From NCBI RefSeq assembly GCF_015206895.1, contig NZ_JADEXU010000010.1:1-64000 (forward strand): a stretch of DNA of 64,000 nucleotides. The letters run 5' to 3'. Of the stretch, positions 35,831-45,725 are shown piece by piece. Every line of letters begins with the position of its first letter. Within the stretch, counting starts at the first letter, position 1. The notes below the pieces were generated by a model. It saw only the letters and a list, made by a program, of their open reading frames with translations. It ran no database searches and was not told where the DNA came from. Source of the stretch: Nostoc sp. LEGE 12450. GTDB lineage: Bacteria; Cyanobacteriota; Cyanobacteriia; Cyanobacteriales; Nostocaceae. Both the position numbers and the translations under genes were made by a program.

Positions 35831-35860
35831 AAAAAAATAGCCCCCTGAATTCAGGAGGCT
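35831..35860 (-). terminator. Terminator of the sigma factor gene
   Basis: On the minus strand AGCCTCCTGAA pairs with TTCAGGGGGCT with one mismatch and an unpaired turn inside GAATTC, followed by ATTTTTTTAT. The position about 40 bases after the minus-strand sigma gene fits. Confidence 0.7.
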
Positions 35861-35872
35861 CATCATGCTCTA

Positions 35873-35894
35873 GAGACGCGGGATTTCGCGTCTC
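35873..35894. repeat. GAGACGCG hairpin
   Basis: GAGACGCG (35873-35880), loop GGATTT, CGCGTCTC (35887-35894). The arms match the ends of the AGACGCGATTAATCGCGTCT palindrome seen at 18203 and 39301, so it belongs to the same repeat family. Confidence 0.7.
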
Positions 35895-35899
35895 CATAT

Positions 35900-36883
35900 T
35901 TAACTAGCAACGTATTCTTGGACATTGGCGCGACGGCGACGCAGATGAGCCAAAGCTTGATGCTCTAACTGGCGGACACGTTCGCGGCTGAGATTCAATC
36001 TCTCACCCACTTTCGCCAATGACATTTCGTTACCATCTTCTAAACCAAAGCGTAGAGCTAAAACTTCTCGCTGTTGCGGGGTTAGTTCTGCTAGTAGGTT
36101 GTTCAAATCTTGGCGTAAGAATTCTTGGTTGGTGTAATACTCTGGTGATGGCCCGCTATCTTCGAGCATTTCTTGCAACTCAGTATCTTGGTTATCGCCA
36201 ACTTTAACGTCCAAAGACACTGGTTGACGCGCCATATTCAGGTACTCGCGGATCTGAGCAGGTTCTAGTTCCAGTTCTTTGGCAATTTCGGCTGGAGTAG
36301 GCGATCGCCCCAAGGTTTGAGCCAATTCACGCTGTACTTTCTTGATTTTGTTCAGTTTTTCGGTAATGTGAATCGGCAACCGGATAGTACGTCCTTGTTG
36401 AGCGATCGCGCGGGTAATAGCTTGGCGAATCCACCAGTAAGCGTAAGTCGAGAACTTATAACCCCTCATTGGGTCAAATTTCTCCACACCCCGCTCTAAT
36501 CCTAGTGTTCCTTCCTGAATTAAATCCAGAAATTCCATATTTCGCTTTTGGTATTTTTTCGCAATAGCAACGACCAAGCGCAAATTCGCTTCGATCATTT
36601 TTTGCTTTGCCCGCTTACCTTGAGCTACTGTTTGTTGTACTTCAGTTTCCGATTGTTGAACCACGTCAGCCCACTCTGACATATCCGGTTCGCGGTGCAG
36701 TTTCTTCGCCAAAACCTCTTTGGCATCGATGAGCGTCATCATTTGTTGAACCTGCTTCCCATATACAATCTCTTGTTCACGGGTTAGCAGTGGTACACGG
36801 CCAATTTCTCGCAGATAGGTTCGCACCATATCAGCCGTGAATCTGGTGTTGAGATTTTCCGTTTGGGTATTGACAGTAGGCAT
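35900..36883 (-). CDS. Group 2 (SigA-like) RNA polymerase sigma factor
   Basis: This encodes 327 residues. Region 1.2 (DMVRTYLREIGRVPLLTREQE) is followed by region 2 with IEANLRLVVAIAKKYQKRNMEFLDLIQEG and YKFSTYAYWWIRQAITRAI, the core-binding and -10 recognition helices. Region 3 includes LNKIKKVQRELAQTLGR and region 4 ends MSLAKVGERLNLSRERVRQLEHQALAHLRRR, the -35 helix-turn-helix. There is no long region 1.1, so it is a non-essential group 2 factor; in cyanobacteria these respond to light, nutrients or circadian cues. Which Sig subtype (B, C, D or E) was not resolved. A 583-base upstream gap leaves ample room for multiple promoters. Confidence 0.93.
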   Translation of the reverse strand: MPTVNTQTENLNTRFTADMVRTYLREIGRVPLLTREQEIVYGKQVQQMMTLIDAKEVLAKKLHREPDMSEWADVVQQSETEVQQTVAQGKRAKQKMIEANLRLVVAIAKKYQKRNMEFLDLIQEGTLGLERGVEKFDPMRGYKFSTYAYWWIRQAITRAIAQQGRTIRLPIHITEKLNKIKKVQRELAQTLGRSPTPAEIAKELELEPAQIREYLNMARQPVSLDVKVGDNQDTELQEMLEDSGPSPEYYTNQEFLRQDLNNLLAELTPQQREVLALRFGLEDGNEMSLAKVGERLNLSRERVRQLEHQALAHLRRRRANVQEYVAS

Positions 36884-37466
36884 TGGTGCGTTGTCCTCTA
36901 CTCCGTAAATAAAATGTATGTTTTCTTACTAAAATGGATGGATAAAACTAGTAAATCTATCACAAAATATCAGGAGCTACTAAAAACAATTCTCAATTAA
37001 TATAGACGTTTTTAAGACGTTAAGCCCCTAAGATAGGTTCCCCTATCTTCCCTAAATTTTCAATCTCTTATTAGCACACTGGTTATTTTTGAGAATTCTT
37101 ACTTTAGGTAGTTACTGAGAGCAAGGAGCAAATCCGAAGTCGGTATGAGTTCCACTTGGTTTTATATTACGATAAATCAGGCAGATAGTAAAGTATCTTA
37201 AGATAAAACTTTCAATTATAATCCAAAATTAGTCGTTTGGAAAAAAATTTAGGCTTCCTTGAAATTACTGACTATATCTATAGTGACCCCAAAAACCTCT
37301 CTTCTGTTGCCAAAAAGTAGCCGGATAACCGAACTTAATTTCTTGTGAGGATGGAGGGATGTTACGAATTGGGAATTGGGCATTGGTCGGTAACGGATTA
37401 ATCCTGATGTAGATTAATCAGTGACTTCCCGTAGGGTAGGACAAATGACCAATGACAAATAACTAT
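36884..37466. other. Long upstream region of the sigma factor gene
   Basis: No gene is seen. AAGATAGG (37031-37038), loop TTCC, CCTATCTT (37043-37050) forms a perfect hairpin about 150 bases upstream of the sigma start, possibly in its leader. Farther up, GAATTGGGAATTGGGCATTGGTC and GACCAATGACAAATAAC words (37370-37465) belong to the repeat family seen in cobB and hppD. Confidence 0.5.
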
Positions 37467-39197
37467 TTAAAATCCCAGGTCAGCTTTGGCGAGTTCAGCA
37501 GCAGCGAATACTTCCGCGTCAGGTTTTTCTTCCCAGGCTGGCTCACCAATTTCTTCGTAAAAAGTTGCGTCGTAAGGACGGGTACGTACTACTACGGGCA
37601 TGGGTACGGCATGACCCAAAATTAAAGCTTGTTGTTTAGAGTCTAACTTTGCCAGTACCGATCGCAGTCCGCTACCACCAGATACACCCGTAAAAATCGC
37701 GTCAATGTCTTTTTCGTCATTAAGCAAAGCGGTAATGCGAGTTCCAATCTGGGACATAACTTCATTATCTATGCCTGATGGACGTTGATCAACTACCAAA
37801 AGTGTGACAAAATACTTCCGCAACTCACGGGCAATAGTCCCAAAGATAGTGCTTTGTACGATAGCCGGGTCAAGAAAACGGTGCGCCTCTTCAATGGTAA
37901 TCATCAACGGCGTGGGGCGATCGCAAGGGTTTTTGCTTTGCAGGAATTTATCTGCTTTTTTGACGTAATGCTCGTGGATACGTCGGGTGATCATATTCGT
38001 CACCAACATATAAGAGAGCATATTAGACTGGGAACCAAATTCTATCACAACATTCTTCCCAGATTCCAGACATTGCACAATTTTACTAATGTAATTCTGG
38101 GGGCAGACTGCTCGCATATACTTCAAGCTGTCCATCCGCAAGAGTTTGCGCTGCAATGCCATAATCGAGCCTTTGTGTCCGCGTTTCTCGTCGCAGAACA
38201 TCTCGATTTCTTCATTAGTCATGTTCAGCAGTTGGACAATCCAAGACTTGCCAAACTCACTATATAGAATATTGGCGTTATCTAGGGCTGCGTCAGAGAG
38301 TCCTAAATCTCGGCTACATAACTTAATATCTTCAACTTCTATTTGCTCGTAACTCAAATAAAGTTCTTGAGCATCACGCACACCCCGGCGCTTTGTCGAT
38401 TCGGGGTCAAGGGTATAAACTTCTACCTTGCTTGGAAAAAGTTGCTTTAATCCCTTAACTGTATTCACGTTCTTTCCTTCTGCGACAGCTTCCCAGCCAT
38501 ACTCAGAGTGCATATCAAAAATCAAATTTACCGCCGCACTTTTACGGATAACGCCAGCTAAAAGTAGTCGCGTCAGAAAAGATTTACCAGTACCAGATTT
38601 CCCAAAAACCCCATTACTCCGTTCCACGAAGCGGTTTAAATCGATACAAACGGGCACATCCATATCCAAGGGTTTCCCAATGGAAAAATTTCGCCTTTGG
38701 GGGTCATCTTCCCAGCCAAACACGCGGCGAAAGTCGTCAACGCTGGCTTCGTATACTTGACTAAAGTGGCTAGGAATAGTTTTAACAGGCAACAATTCCA
38801 TCGTCGTGCTGGTTTGTGGCACAAAGGAAGCCAAACCCGTTACTGATGGGATAAAGGGATTTGCCGATTTGCCGTTTGTTGGGGAGAAAGATTCTTCCAC
38901 TTCGGGAGTGAACATCAACATCGGCGAGAGGTTGATAGTACCATAAGTACCACTTCCAGCTAAAACATCTCGTAAAAAAGTGTCTTCCCAACTGGGGGGA
39001 TTAGCAATAATTCGTGCATTAGCAGCTCCCAATGCTACATCTGTCAGCATACAAAAAAAACGCGATCGCATCCCTTGCACAACAAGAAACTTACCAACCC
39101 GCATATCTTCCACAGAAATGTCAGGATGCAATCGTACTTCTAAACCTTCAGTTAGAGAACCTTGAATAACCGAACCTAATGGCTGTCCCGAATTCAT
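37467..39197 (-). CDS. HerA-like ATPase (DUF87)
   Basis: This encodes 576 residues. The N-terminal beta-barrel-like region (about 1-100; LGSVIQGSLTEGLEVRL, then VGKFLVVQG) precedes a HerA/FtsK-type ATPase: Walker A GVFGKSGTGKSFLTRLL at about 200-210, Walker B MITIEEAHRFL near 436, and VDQRPSGIDNEV and IGTRITALLNDEKD near the sensor positions. HerA-type hexamers translocate DNA, in archaea with NurA nuclease. No NurA-like gene is adjacent here, so the partner is unknown. The gene stands alone; a GST gene lies 175 bases upstream. Confidence 0.88.
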   Translation of the reverse strand: MNSGQPLGSVIQGSLTEGLEVRLHPDISVEDMRVGKFLVVQGMRSRFFCMLTDVALGAANARIIANPPSWEDTFLRDVLAGSGTYGTINLSPMLMFTPEVEESFSPTNGKSANPFIPSVTGLASFVPQTSTTMELLPVKTIPSHFSQVYEASVDDFRRVFGWEDDPQRRNFSIGKPLDMDVPVCIDLNRFVERSNGVFGKSGTGKSFLTRLLLAGVIRKSAAVNLIFDMHSEYGWEAVAEGKNVNTVKGLKQLFPSKVEVYTLDPESTKRRGVRDAQELYLSYEQIEVEDIKLCSRDLGLSDAALDNANILYSEFGKSWIVQLLNMTNEEIEMFCDEKRGHKGSIMALQRKLLRMDSLKYMRAVCPQNYISKIVQCLESGKNVVIEFGSQSNMLSYMLVTNMITRRIHEHYVKKADKFLQSKNPCDRPTPLMITIEEAHRFLDPAIVQSTIFGTIARELRKYFVTLLVVDQRPSGIDNEVMSQIGTRITALLNDEKDIDAIFTGVSGGSGLRSVLAKLDSKQQALILGHAVPMPVVVRTRPYDATFYEEIGEPAWEEKPDAEVFAAAELAKADLGF

Positions 39198-39372
39198 CTA
39201 GTTAATTACATGATTGTTGATGCGATATCTTAATAGTCATTCAATTTTAGATTTTAGATTTTAGATTTTTCCTTCAATCCAAAATCCAAAATCGGCAGAG
39301 AGACGCGATTAATCGCGTCTGTACAAGAGTTAGGAGTGTGAGGGAATAACTCAATGTCCCATGCCCAATGCC
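39198..39372. repeat. Interspersed short tandem repeats and palindrome
   Basis: TTTTAGA occurs three times in tandem at 39245-39265, followed by AATCCAAAATCCAAAATC-type words, then the perfect palindrome AGACGCGATTAATCGCGTCT at 39301-39320. The 20-mer is identical to the copy inside recJ at 18203-18222. Confidence 0.85.
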
Positions 39373-40167
39373 CTAATCAATCTGAATCGAAGTTGGCGCA
39401 CTCCCTGCGGCTGAGGTGGTACTGATTAATGGTTTACGGAATTGAGCGTAAATGCGATCGCGCCAGGTAAAGAATGGTTCATAATCTATATTCTCTGAAA
39501 AGATTGGCAATCCTTTTCCTCTAATAGAAGCTGGTAAATCCAGATAGGGGCCAGGGGGGAACTTGAGTAATATCGATAAGCCAGCCACTGACAAGTCAGC
39601 TAAAGTCGGCTCATCTCCAGTTAAATAAGGACTATCTGCCAATAATAACGTTACCGCTTCCAAGTCTTGTTTTAAAGATGCGATCGCTGACTGGATCACA
39701 TCTGGACTATAACCTACACCAAAACCCAACACTGTCAGTAAGTCAGTAGGTACTCCTCCAACCAGACTTTTAAATATATCTGGTGTTGAGGTGGGTAATA
39801 AAGACTTGCGGAAATTTTGATCTTGACTTACAGCTGCAAATAGCGCTTTCCTACCTTTGATACCTATAGATTCATCCGCCCATTCTTCTATCAATAAAGT
39901 TAAACCCCGTTTTTTGGGATCTTGGGGTATTATGGGGCGATCGGGATACTCTAAGTCTAAATACTTAGCTATTTCCGTAGAATCCGCAATATATTTATTA
40001 CGATCCTTTAATACTGGGACTTGTTTCTGACCAGTCAGCCGGAAAAGTTCTACTTGTCCAATCCCAGGCGTAACTTCTATTTTGCGGTAATCTAGTCCTT
40101 TAAAATCTAGAATTAGGCGCACTTTCTCTGAGTATTGAGATAGTTCCCATTGGTATAATTCCAGCAT
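39373..40167 (-). CDS. Glutathione S-transferase family protein
   Basis: This encodes 264 residues. An N-terminal thioredoxin-fold GST domain (LELYQWELSQYSEKVRLILDFKGL, then QKQVPVLKD and YIADSTEIAKYLD) has the cis-Pro motif VPVL and a Ser/Tyr at the expected catalytic site near residues 5-15. The all-helical C-terminal domain includes SPYLTGDEPTLADLSVAGL, the N-capping signature of GSTs. It likely conjugates or isomerises glutathione substrates, possibly in stress response. No adjacent stress gene narrows the function. Confidence 0.85.
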   Translation of the reverse strand: MLELYQWELSQYSEKVRLILDFKGLDYRKIEVTPGIGQVELFRLTGQKQVPVLKDRNKYIADSTEIAKYLDLEYPDRPIIPQDPKKRGLTLLIEEWADESIGIKGRKALFAAVSQDQNFRKSLLPTSTPDIFKSLVGGVPTDLLTVLGFGVGYSPDVIQSAIASLKQDLEAVTLLLADSPYLTGDEPTLADLSVAGLSILLKFPPGPYLDLPASIRGKGLPIFSENIDYEPFFTWRDRIYAQFRKPLISTTSAAGSAPTSIQID

Positions 40168-40890
40168 CTTGTATACCTAATAACTGGTCAACTTCTTAAA
40201 CTTTACAATTGTATCTTTAGTTAAAGTAATTTTTCTTTACATTAGTTGCTTTTGTTGATTTTTGTCCGATCTAACTGGAATTATGATTGAACTCATGTCT
40301 AGTTTTTGGCAAAATCATCAATTTCAAAATTATTATTTTCCAATTAAAATATAAAAGAATTAAATAATTTATTTCGGGATACATAAATAAAGTTAACCAC
40401 TCAGTTGCAAATATTCAGCAGTTAATTTAATTTCCCTCACTATTAGACTAAATTATCTGTGGTTTTGCTGAATCATTAATGCTTAATTCAGATATATCGC
40501 CTTGTCCTATATGGAATTCAGTATTTTTCAAACTTATCAATTTACGTACAAATTTATATATATATATTGGCTTTTTAGTAGAGTTTTTTCCACAGTTTAT
40601 TGTAACTGAAACCTTGGATATGTGAAATCTTCCCACTCTTTTAGAGTTGAGCCTACAGCAAGTGAGGCTTTTAGCTCTTTATCAGTGTGACTGAGAAAAT
40701 ATACTCGTTACATAAAATATGTGGTAGATATATTTCATACCGATCAGCTTGTTTCGAGGTTATATATTTTACCCAGCTAGCAAAAACTCTTCTGAGGAAA
40801 AATTTTACTTCCCTCTTTGGTTAGATTTTGTGCATAGCAAAATGTTATAAATCTTTATGTAATGTATGGACAAAAAGACAAACAAAATTT
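40168..40890. other. Long intergenic region upstream of the FAS1 gene
   Basis: AT-rich, no convincing gene. A 62-codon frame on the minus strand (40448-40636) starts at a GTG without a good ribosome site and was not accepted. Short hairpins such as ACTCT TTT AGAGT near 40637 are visible. The region probably carries promoters for both flanking genes. Confidence 0.45.
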
Positions 40891-41721
40891 ATGAAGACAA
40901 ATAACAGCAAATTGCTGACCACGTTGGCAGGCATAGCAGGATTCACTAGTTTAAGCCTTCTCATTACTTTACCATCTGAAGCCAAAGAGGTATTAAATCC
41001 TAACCCCAGTATTTTCAACGAAGCCCCCTATAACAAGGGTCAACGCCTTCAAGTAAACGCTCAATACACACCTACTGAGGCTACTTCCGAAACACAAAAA
41101 GGCAATACTAAGCGCAAACAAGTAGCGCAGAAAGGTAGTGTAACAAATCCCAGACCCAGTATTTTCAACGAGCCTCCTTATAACCGTGGTGGTAGTGCTA
41201 CACCTATTGAACCAAAACCCCCCACGCCAGGTACTACCCCAGAAACTCAACCCGGTCAGAAACCTACTACAACTCCACCAGGCCCAGGGGCAAGTGACAA
41301 TCAAGGCAAAAACCTGTTAGCGTTGGCAGAGTCAAACGCTTCTTTTACAACCTTAACCAAGGCTTTGAAAGCAGCAGGGTTGACTGGAGCTTTGCAAGGC
41401 AAAGATAACTTAACTATTTTTGCACCCACTGATGCCGCTTTTGCTAAGTTGCCAGCAGATGCTTTGCAAGAATTGTTAAACCCAGCTAACAAAGAAGTAT
41501 TGCTCAAGATTTTAACTTACCATGTAGTACCTGGTAAGGTATTGTCCACTGATTTGAAGTCTGGTGAAGTTAAAAGCCTCGAAGGTGGCGCAATCAACGT
41601 TAAGGTTGATCCTTCTACTGGTGTAACTGTCAATGATGCTAAGGTTACACAAGCAGATATCACAGGCAGCAACGGTGTAATCCACGCAATTGATCAGGTA
41701 ATTTTGCCTCCTGACTTGTAG
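40891..41721 (+). CDS. Secreted FAS1 (fasciclin) domain protein
   Basis: This encodes 276 residues from the ATG at 40891, where a signal peptide begins at once (LTTLAGIAGFTSLSLLITL, cleavage probably after EAK). A 21-codon upstream extension was rejected because it lacks a signal sequence. Residues about 30-140 contain two copies of an NPxPSIFNEPPYNKG-type motif in a Pro/Thr-rich linker. The FAS1 domain (about 145-276) has the H1 motif NLTIFAPTDAAFAKL and the H2 motif VLLKILTYHVVPG, ending NGVIHAIDQVILP. FAS1 proteins mediate adhesion or matrix association. A strong terminator follows. Confidence 0.9.
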   Translation: MKTNNSKLLTTLAGIAGFTSLSLLITLPSEAKEVLNPNPSIFNEAPYNKGQRLQVNAQYTPTEATSETQKGNTKRKQVAQKGSVTNPRPSIFNEPPYNRGGSATPIEPKPPTPGTTPETQPGQKPTTTPPGPGASDNQGKNLLALAESNASFTTLTKALKAAGLTGALQGKDNLTIFAPTDAAFAKLPADALQELLNPANKEVLLKILTYHVVPGKVLSTDLKSGEVKSLEGGAINVKVDPSTGVTVNDAKVTQADITGSNGVIHAIDQVILPPDL

Positions 41722-41786
41722 TTTGTAGGTATTAGTACAATCAGTAACAGAATTAGGTAGGAATAAAGTATTAATACATAAACATT

Positions 41787-41817
41787 CCGTTCAATGTTAA
41801 TTTTGGACGGTTTTTTT
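41787..41817 (+). terminator. Terminator of the FAS1 gene
   Basis: CCGTTCAA (41787-41794) pairs with TTGGACGG (41803-41810), including one G-U, followed by a run of seven T. It lies 65 bases after the stop. Confidence 0.8.
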
Positions 41818-41854
41818 GTATTTTAATAACAGTGAGCTAAATTGGCAACCCCAC

Positions 41855-42760
41855 CTAATGGCTTTGCTTTTGGTTTGCAATCAGCTTTTGATCCTTATCT
41901 TGCATTTCTAAAAGTTCAGGGATAGTAACAAAGCTATAGCCCTGTTTCCGAAAGTTGGCAATAATTTCTGGTAAAGCTTGTACAGTTTTAGAGCGATTAC
42001 CACCACCATCATGCATCAACACAATGCCACCCGGCTTGGCTCTTCTGAACACATTATTAATTAACTTTGGTACAGCAGGACGTGAGTAGTCTACAGAGTC
42101 AGATGACCAAAGGATGATGGCATATTTGCTATTTTTAGCGTAATCAGCCACCCCATTGTGCATGATTCCCCCTGGTGGTCGAAATAGATTTGTTTTAATA
42201 CCTGTCACTTGATAAATCTGGTCTGCTGTGTGGTCAATTTCATAAGCGGCTGCTTGTGGATTCAGAAATTGATACCAATGATGCCAAGTATGATTACCAA
42301 TTACGTGACCTTCAGCAATTTCTCGCTTCAGTAAGCCTGGATAATTTTTTACATTCTGCCCAATTACAAAAAATGTCCCTTTGATTTGATTTTGTTTGAG
42401 AATATCTAGTACCTGGGCGGTACTTTCAGGCCATGGCCCATCATCAAAGGTGAGAGCAATTACTTTCTGTTGGGGAGTAAGTTTTGCCGCACCAACTATT
42501 GCTCCTTGAAAGCTTGGTGGCACACCATAGGAAAGACCCTTTATTTGCGCTTGTTGCTGCCAAATTTTAAGCATCGTTGCTTTTAATTCTTCAATCTGCT
42601 GTTGGGCCCCAACTTTGGCTGGTAGCTTGTTTACATTTATATTTTCTGTACTTTCGGCCTCAGATGATCTTGACTTGATAAACATCATCGTGGTGGTACT
42701 CAAGACAAGCAACGCTATTAATATTTTTTGCACACCAAAAAATGACTTATTGTCCTCCAC
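41855..42760 (-). CDS. Polysaccharide deacetylase (CE4/NodB-like), membrane-anchored
   Basis: This encodes 301 residues from a GTG at 42760 with GAAGGAGC upstream. A hydrophobic N-terminal anchor (ILIALLVLSTTTMMFI, about 12-28) precedes a NodB domain at about 85-280. Motif 1 ALTFDDGPWPE supplies the catalytic base and metal Asp, motif 2 GNHTWHH the metal histidines, motif 3 FRPPGG, and VLMHDGG the later catalytic His region. It probably deacetylates envelope or exopolysaccharide N-acetylhexosamines in the periplasm. It converges with the FAS1 gene, and the upstream gap of 611 bases is hairpin-rich. Confidence 0.88.
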   Translation of the reverse strand: MEDNKSFFGVQKILIALLVLSTTTMMFIKSRSSEAESTENINVNKLPAKVGAQQQIEELKATMLKIWQQQAQIKGLSYGVPPSFQGAIVGAAKLTPQQKVIALTFDDGPWPESTAQVLDILKQNQIKGTFFVIGQNVKNYPGLLKREIAEGHVIGNHTWHHWYQFLNPQAAAYEIDHTADQIYQVTGIKTNLFRPPGGIMHNGVADYAKNSKYAIILWSSDSVDYSRPAVPKLINNVFRRAKPGGIVLMHDGGGNRSKTVQALPEIIANFRKQGYSFVTIPELLEMQDKDQKLIANQKQSH

Positions 42761-43371
42761 TTCATAGCTCCTTCAAGGGTAGAACCGTTTTTTTCACAAT
42801 ATTTCTGGCAGTTTTTGACACTGTTATAAGCCTTGTCATGCAAACTACAGCATGATTAGTAATATCTTTTAAAGTTAGCTCTAACCCTGACTCCGAAAAA
42901 ATGCCTTATTCTACGGTTATCTAAATATCTATAAACAAAACCCTCACCAGGAAGGTGAGAGCCTTCTTGTACCTTAGTTTTCGTAGACTACGAGATATGA
43001 AGGGAATTTAGATAACTATAAAAGGCAATTAATTTTGCCTTGTTAACATGAATATACTGAATGTAGTTTAAATATTGCATACTGCATTGACGAAGCCATT
43101 GCGAAATTATGACAAAGGTGTGACCTTATTTGAGTGATAACGGTACAGTACAGACCCGTTAAAAAATTTCTTTGCTCCCCTACTACACAAGATGAGTCAA
43201 TAGCATTGGCTGCTGAATGCTGAGTTACTAAGAGAGTAAAACAAGGGTTATTAAAGTAAGGATTCATTTTTGTGGGGCGGGTAAGATTACCTACCCCGCA
43301 AAATGGTAGACAATATCCCCACCCCACAAGAGGTAACTGGATACTTGTTTATTTGGGAATCCCTTAACAGC
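42761..43371. other. Intergenic region between hemL and the deacetylase gene
   Basis: No gene is accepted. CTCACC (42943-42948), loop AGGAA, GGTGAG (42954-42959) forms a hairpin that reads GGGTTTTG downstream on the minus strand. GCGGGTA and TACCCCGC pair near 43276-43300. A frame over 43043-43327 on the minus strand has no family-like content. Confidence 0.5.
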
Positions 43372-44670
43372 TTACAGACTAGACATTACATCCCGTGCAA
43401 TTGCTAAAGTTTGATCGATGTCTTCTTCAGTGTGAGCAAAAGACGTAAAACCAGCTTCAAATTGAGAGGGTGCTAGGTAAACACCACGTTCTAACATACC
43501 CCGATGGAAGCGTCCGAATTTGGCTGTATCAGACTTTTTCGCATCTTCGTAGTTATGAACTGGGCCAGAGGTAAAGAATAAACCAAACATGGCGCTGATT
43601 TGACCGCCGCAAGCTGCATGACCAGTTTCTTTAGCAATTTGCAGCAAACCATCTGCTAGCTTTTTAGTAATCCGCTCAAGATAATCGTAAGTACCTGGCT
43701 TTTGCAGCAATTCTAAAGTCTTAATACCAGCAGTCATCGCCAAGGGATTACCCGAAAGAGTCCCAGCTTGATATACGGGACCAGCAGGGGCAACCATTGA
43801 CATAATATCTCGGCGACCGCCATAAGCTCCTACTGGCAAACCACCACCAATAACCTTGCCCAAGGTTGTTAAATCGGGGGTCACGCCAAATTTTTCTTGA
43901 GCGCCACCGTAAGCAATGCGGAAGCCCGTCATCACTTCGTCAAATACCAATAAGGCTCCATACTCGTGAGTGAGTTCCCGTAATCCTTCTAAGAAACCTG
44001 CGTCGGGTGCAATAAATCCAGCATTACCAACAACTGGCTCAAGAATAACGCCAGCAATCTCGTCGCGGTTTTCTTCAAACAAGGCTTTGACGGATTCTAG
44101 ATCATTGTAAGGTGCGGTTAGAGTAGTGCTAGTTGCCGCTTTTGGAACTCCTGGTGAGTCTGGTAAGCCAAGTGTGGCAACACCAGAACCTGCCTTCACG
44201 AGAAAGGTATCGGCGTGTCCGTGGTAACAGCCTTCAAACTTAATGATTTTGTCTCGCTTGGTGAAAGCCCGCATCAGCCGCAAAACTCCCATACAGGCTT
44301 CAGTTCCAGAGTTAACAAATCTGACCATTTCGATGCTGGGAACGGCATCAATGACCATTTCTGCTAAAACATTTTCTAGAGTTGAGGGAGCGCCGAAACT
44401 GGTGCCTTTTTCTAAAGCTTCATGCAACGCTGCAATGACTTCTGGATGAGCATGACCGCAAATAGCTGGGCCCCAAGTACCTACATAGTCTATATATTGG
44501 TTGCCATCTACATCCCAAATATATGCGCCTTTAACACGATCAAAAACGATGGGTTGTCCACCTACAGATTTAAAGGCACGAACTGGAGAACTGACTCCTC
44601 CGGGCATGAGGTTTTGAGCAGCGGCGAAGACCTCTTGTGATTTTGTTGTTTTAATTGTGGTATTTACCAA
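43372..44670 (-). CDS. hemL: Glutamate-1-semialdehyde 2,1-aminomutase
   Basis: This encodes 432 residues. It converts glutamate-1-semialdehyde to 5-aminolevulinate, the tetrapyrrole precursor, using pyridoxamine phosphate. Class III aminotransferase features are present: [15 protein letters not shown] near the start, [39 protein letters not shown] and the cofactor lysine in [17 protein letters not shown] (near 272). The start is a TTG at 44670, supported by TTAGGAGA 8-14 bases upstream; the next start would truncate the conserved N-terminus. Length is normal for the family. It serves chlorophyll, phycobilin and, with cobB and cobO, corrinoid supply. Confidence 0.95.
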   Translation of the reverse strand: MVNTTIKTTKSQEVFAAAQNLMPGGVSSPVRAFKSVGGQPIVFDRVKGAYIWDVDGNQYIDYVGTWGPAICGHAHPEVIAALHEALEKGTSFGAPSTLENVLAEMVIDAVPSIEMVRFVNSGTEACMGVLRLMRAFTKRDKIIKFEGCYHGHADTFLVKAGSGVATLGLPDSPGVPKAATSTTLTAPYNDLESVKALFEENRDEIAGVILEPVVGNAGFIAPDAGFLEGLRELTHEYGALLVFDEVMTGFRIAYGGAQEKFGVTPDLTTLGKVIGGGLPVGAYGGRRDIMSMVAPAGPVYQAGTLSGNPLAMTAGIKTLELLQKPGTYDYLERITKKLADGLLQIAKETGHAACGGQISAMFGLFFTSGPVHNYEDAKKSDTAKFGRFHRGMLERGVYLAPSQFEAGFTSFAHTEEDIDQTLAIARDVMSSL

Positions 44671-44776
44671 GGTTCTCTCCTAACAGTGGACAATAAAAAG
44701 CTCTATCTCAGGATAGGGTTAAAAATTGCTTAGAATTTCTATCCTATAGAATTAACTGAACCAAAAAAATAACAAT

Positions 44777-44965
44777 ATGTTATACAAGTCCAACAAAGAC
44801 TTGCCTCTAGATATTCAAACTCGATTATCTGAAGCATACCAGGATCTTTACCGAGCAGCTTTTAACTCGGCCATCCATTGGTATGGTGAGGCATCAAAAG
44901 CTCATAAAGTTGCTTTAAGTGCTGTAAAGATGCAGTCTGCAATGGAACACAATGCTCTTGTTTAG
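44777..44965 (+). CDS. ChaB-like small protein
   Basis: This encodes 62 residues. YKSNKDLPLDIQTRLSEAYQ, then YRAAFNSAIHWYGEA and HKVALSAVKMQ, match the layout of the ChaB domain (a helical fold originally named as a cation transport regulator). The protein is shorter than the usual 70-80 residues, lacking a C-terminal tail. It lies between divergent hemL and hisIE with no operon partner. The function of cyanobacterial ChaB proteins is not established. Confidence 0.75.
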   Translation: MLYKSNKDLPLDIQTRLSEAYQDLYRAAFNSAIHWYGEASKAHKVALSAVKMQSAMEHNALV

Positions 44966-45066
44966 AGCTAGATAAGATAGTTAAATTCAAAAAAATATAC
45001 CAGTTGCTCTATTCAGAATGGTATCGTAAATCCATAAGTTATTCTCATTAGAGCAAACTAGCTGGT

Positions 45067-45717
45067 ATGTCTTCTAACGATTTGCGATCGCTACATTACG
45101 CCATCCCTGTTGAAAAAATTCGCTACGATGAACGGGGTTTAGTGCCTGCAATTGTCCAAGATTATTTGGATGGTACTGTCCTAATGATGGCGTGGATGAA
45201 TCAGGAGTCGTTACAAAAAACTTTAGAAACTGAAGAAACTTGGTTTTGGAGCCGTTCCCGGCAAGAATTATGGCACAAGGGGGCGAGTTCTGGACATATT
45301 CAAAAAGTGCAAAGTATTCGTTATGACTGTGATAGTGATGCCTTGCTCATAGGGGTAGAGCAATTAGGAGATATTGCTTGCCATACCGGAGAACGCAGTT
45401 GCTTTCACCAAATAGAAGGAAATATTGTTCCACCACCAGGGGATACGTTGTCGCAATTGTTTCAAATAATATGCGATCGCCGCGACAATCCGACAGAAAG
45501 TTCTTATACCTGTAAGTTATTCGCAGGTGGCGATAACAAAATTTTGAAAAAGATCGGTGAGGAAACCGCCGAGGTGGTAATGGCCTTTAAGGATGATGAA
45601 GCAGATGCGATCGCAGGTGAAGTGGCTGATTTGCTATATCATACCTTGGTTGCCTTAGCTCATCATCAAGTTGATTTGAAATCTGTGTATCGTAAGTTGC
45701 AAGAACGTCGTCAATAG
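45067..45717 (+). CDS. hisI: Bifunctional phosphoribosyl-AMP cyclohydrolase / phosphoribosyl-ATP pyrophosphatase
   Basis: This encodes 216 residues, the fused HisIE enzyme for the second and third steps of histidine synthesis. The N-terminal HisI half (about 10-115) has [44 protein letters not shown] and [12 protein letters not shown], with zinc and magnesium ligands. The C-terminal HisE half (about 125-216) has [29 protein letters not shown] and [14 protein letters not shown], the acidic helices that bind pyrophosphate. The gene stands alone and ends 8 bases from the convergent MFS gene with no terminator between them. Confidence 0.94.
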   Translation: MSSNDLRSLHYAIPVEKIRYDERGLVPAIVQDYLDGTVLMMAWMNQESLQKTLETEETWFWSRSRQELWHKGASSGHIQKVQSIRYDCDSDALLIGVEQLGDIACHTGERSCFHQIEGNIVPPPGDTLSQLFQIICDRRDNPTESSYTCKLFAGGDNKILKKIGEETAEVVMAFKDDEADAIAGEVADLLYHTLVALAHHQVDLKSVYRKLQERRQ

Positions 45718-45725
45718 AGTAAGCC

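Larger units (their letters stand above)
35297..35899. other. Repeat-rich intergenic region between a membrane-protein gene and the sigma factor gene
   Basis: No gene is seen over 600 bases. A GGAGCGTGTCGCAGACAAGCC-like interspersed repeat lies near 35515-35565. It is followed by a perfect AT-rich inverted repeat (35597-35637), the sigma-factor terminator (35831-35860) and a GAGACGCG hairpin (35873-35894). Confidence 0.6.

Noticed and set aside
40448-40636. 62-codon frame on the minus strand
   Set aside because: It has a GTG start without a good ribosome site in an AT-rich region, with no recognisable domain.
43043-43327. 94-codon frame on the minus strand
   Set aside because: Its composition is repeat-like, it has no ribosome site, and the content resembles no family.
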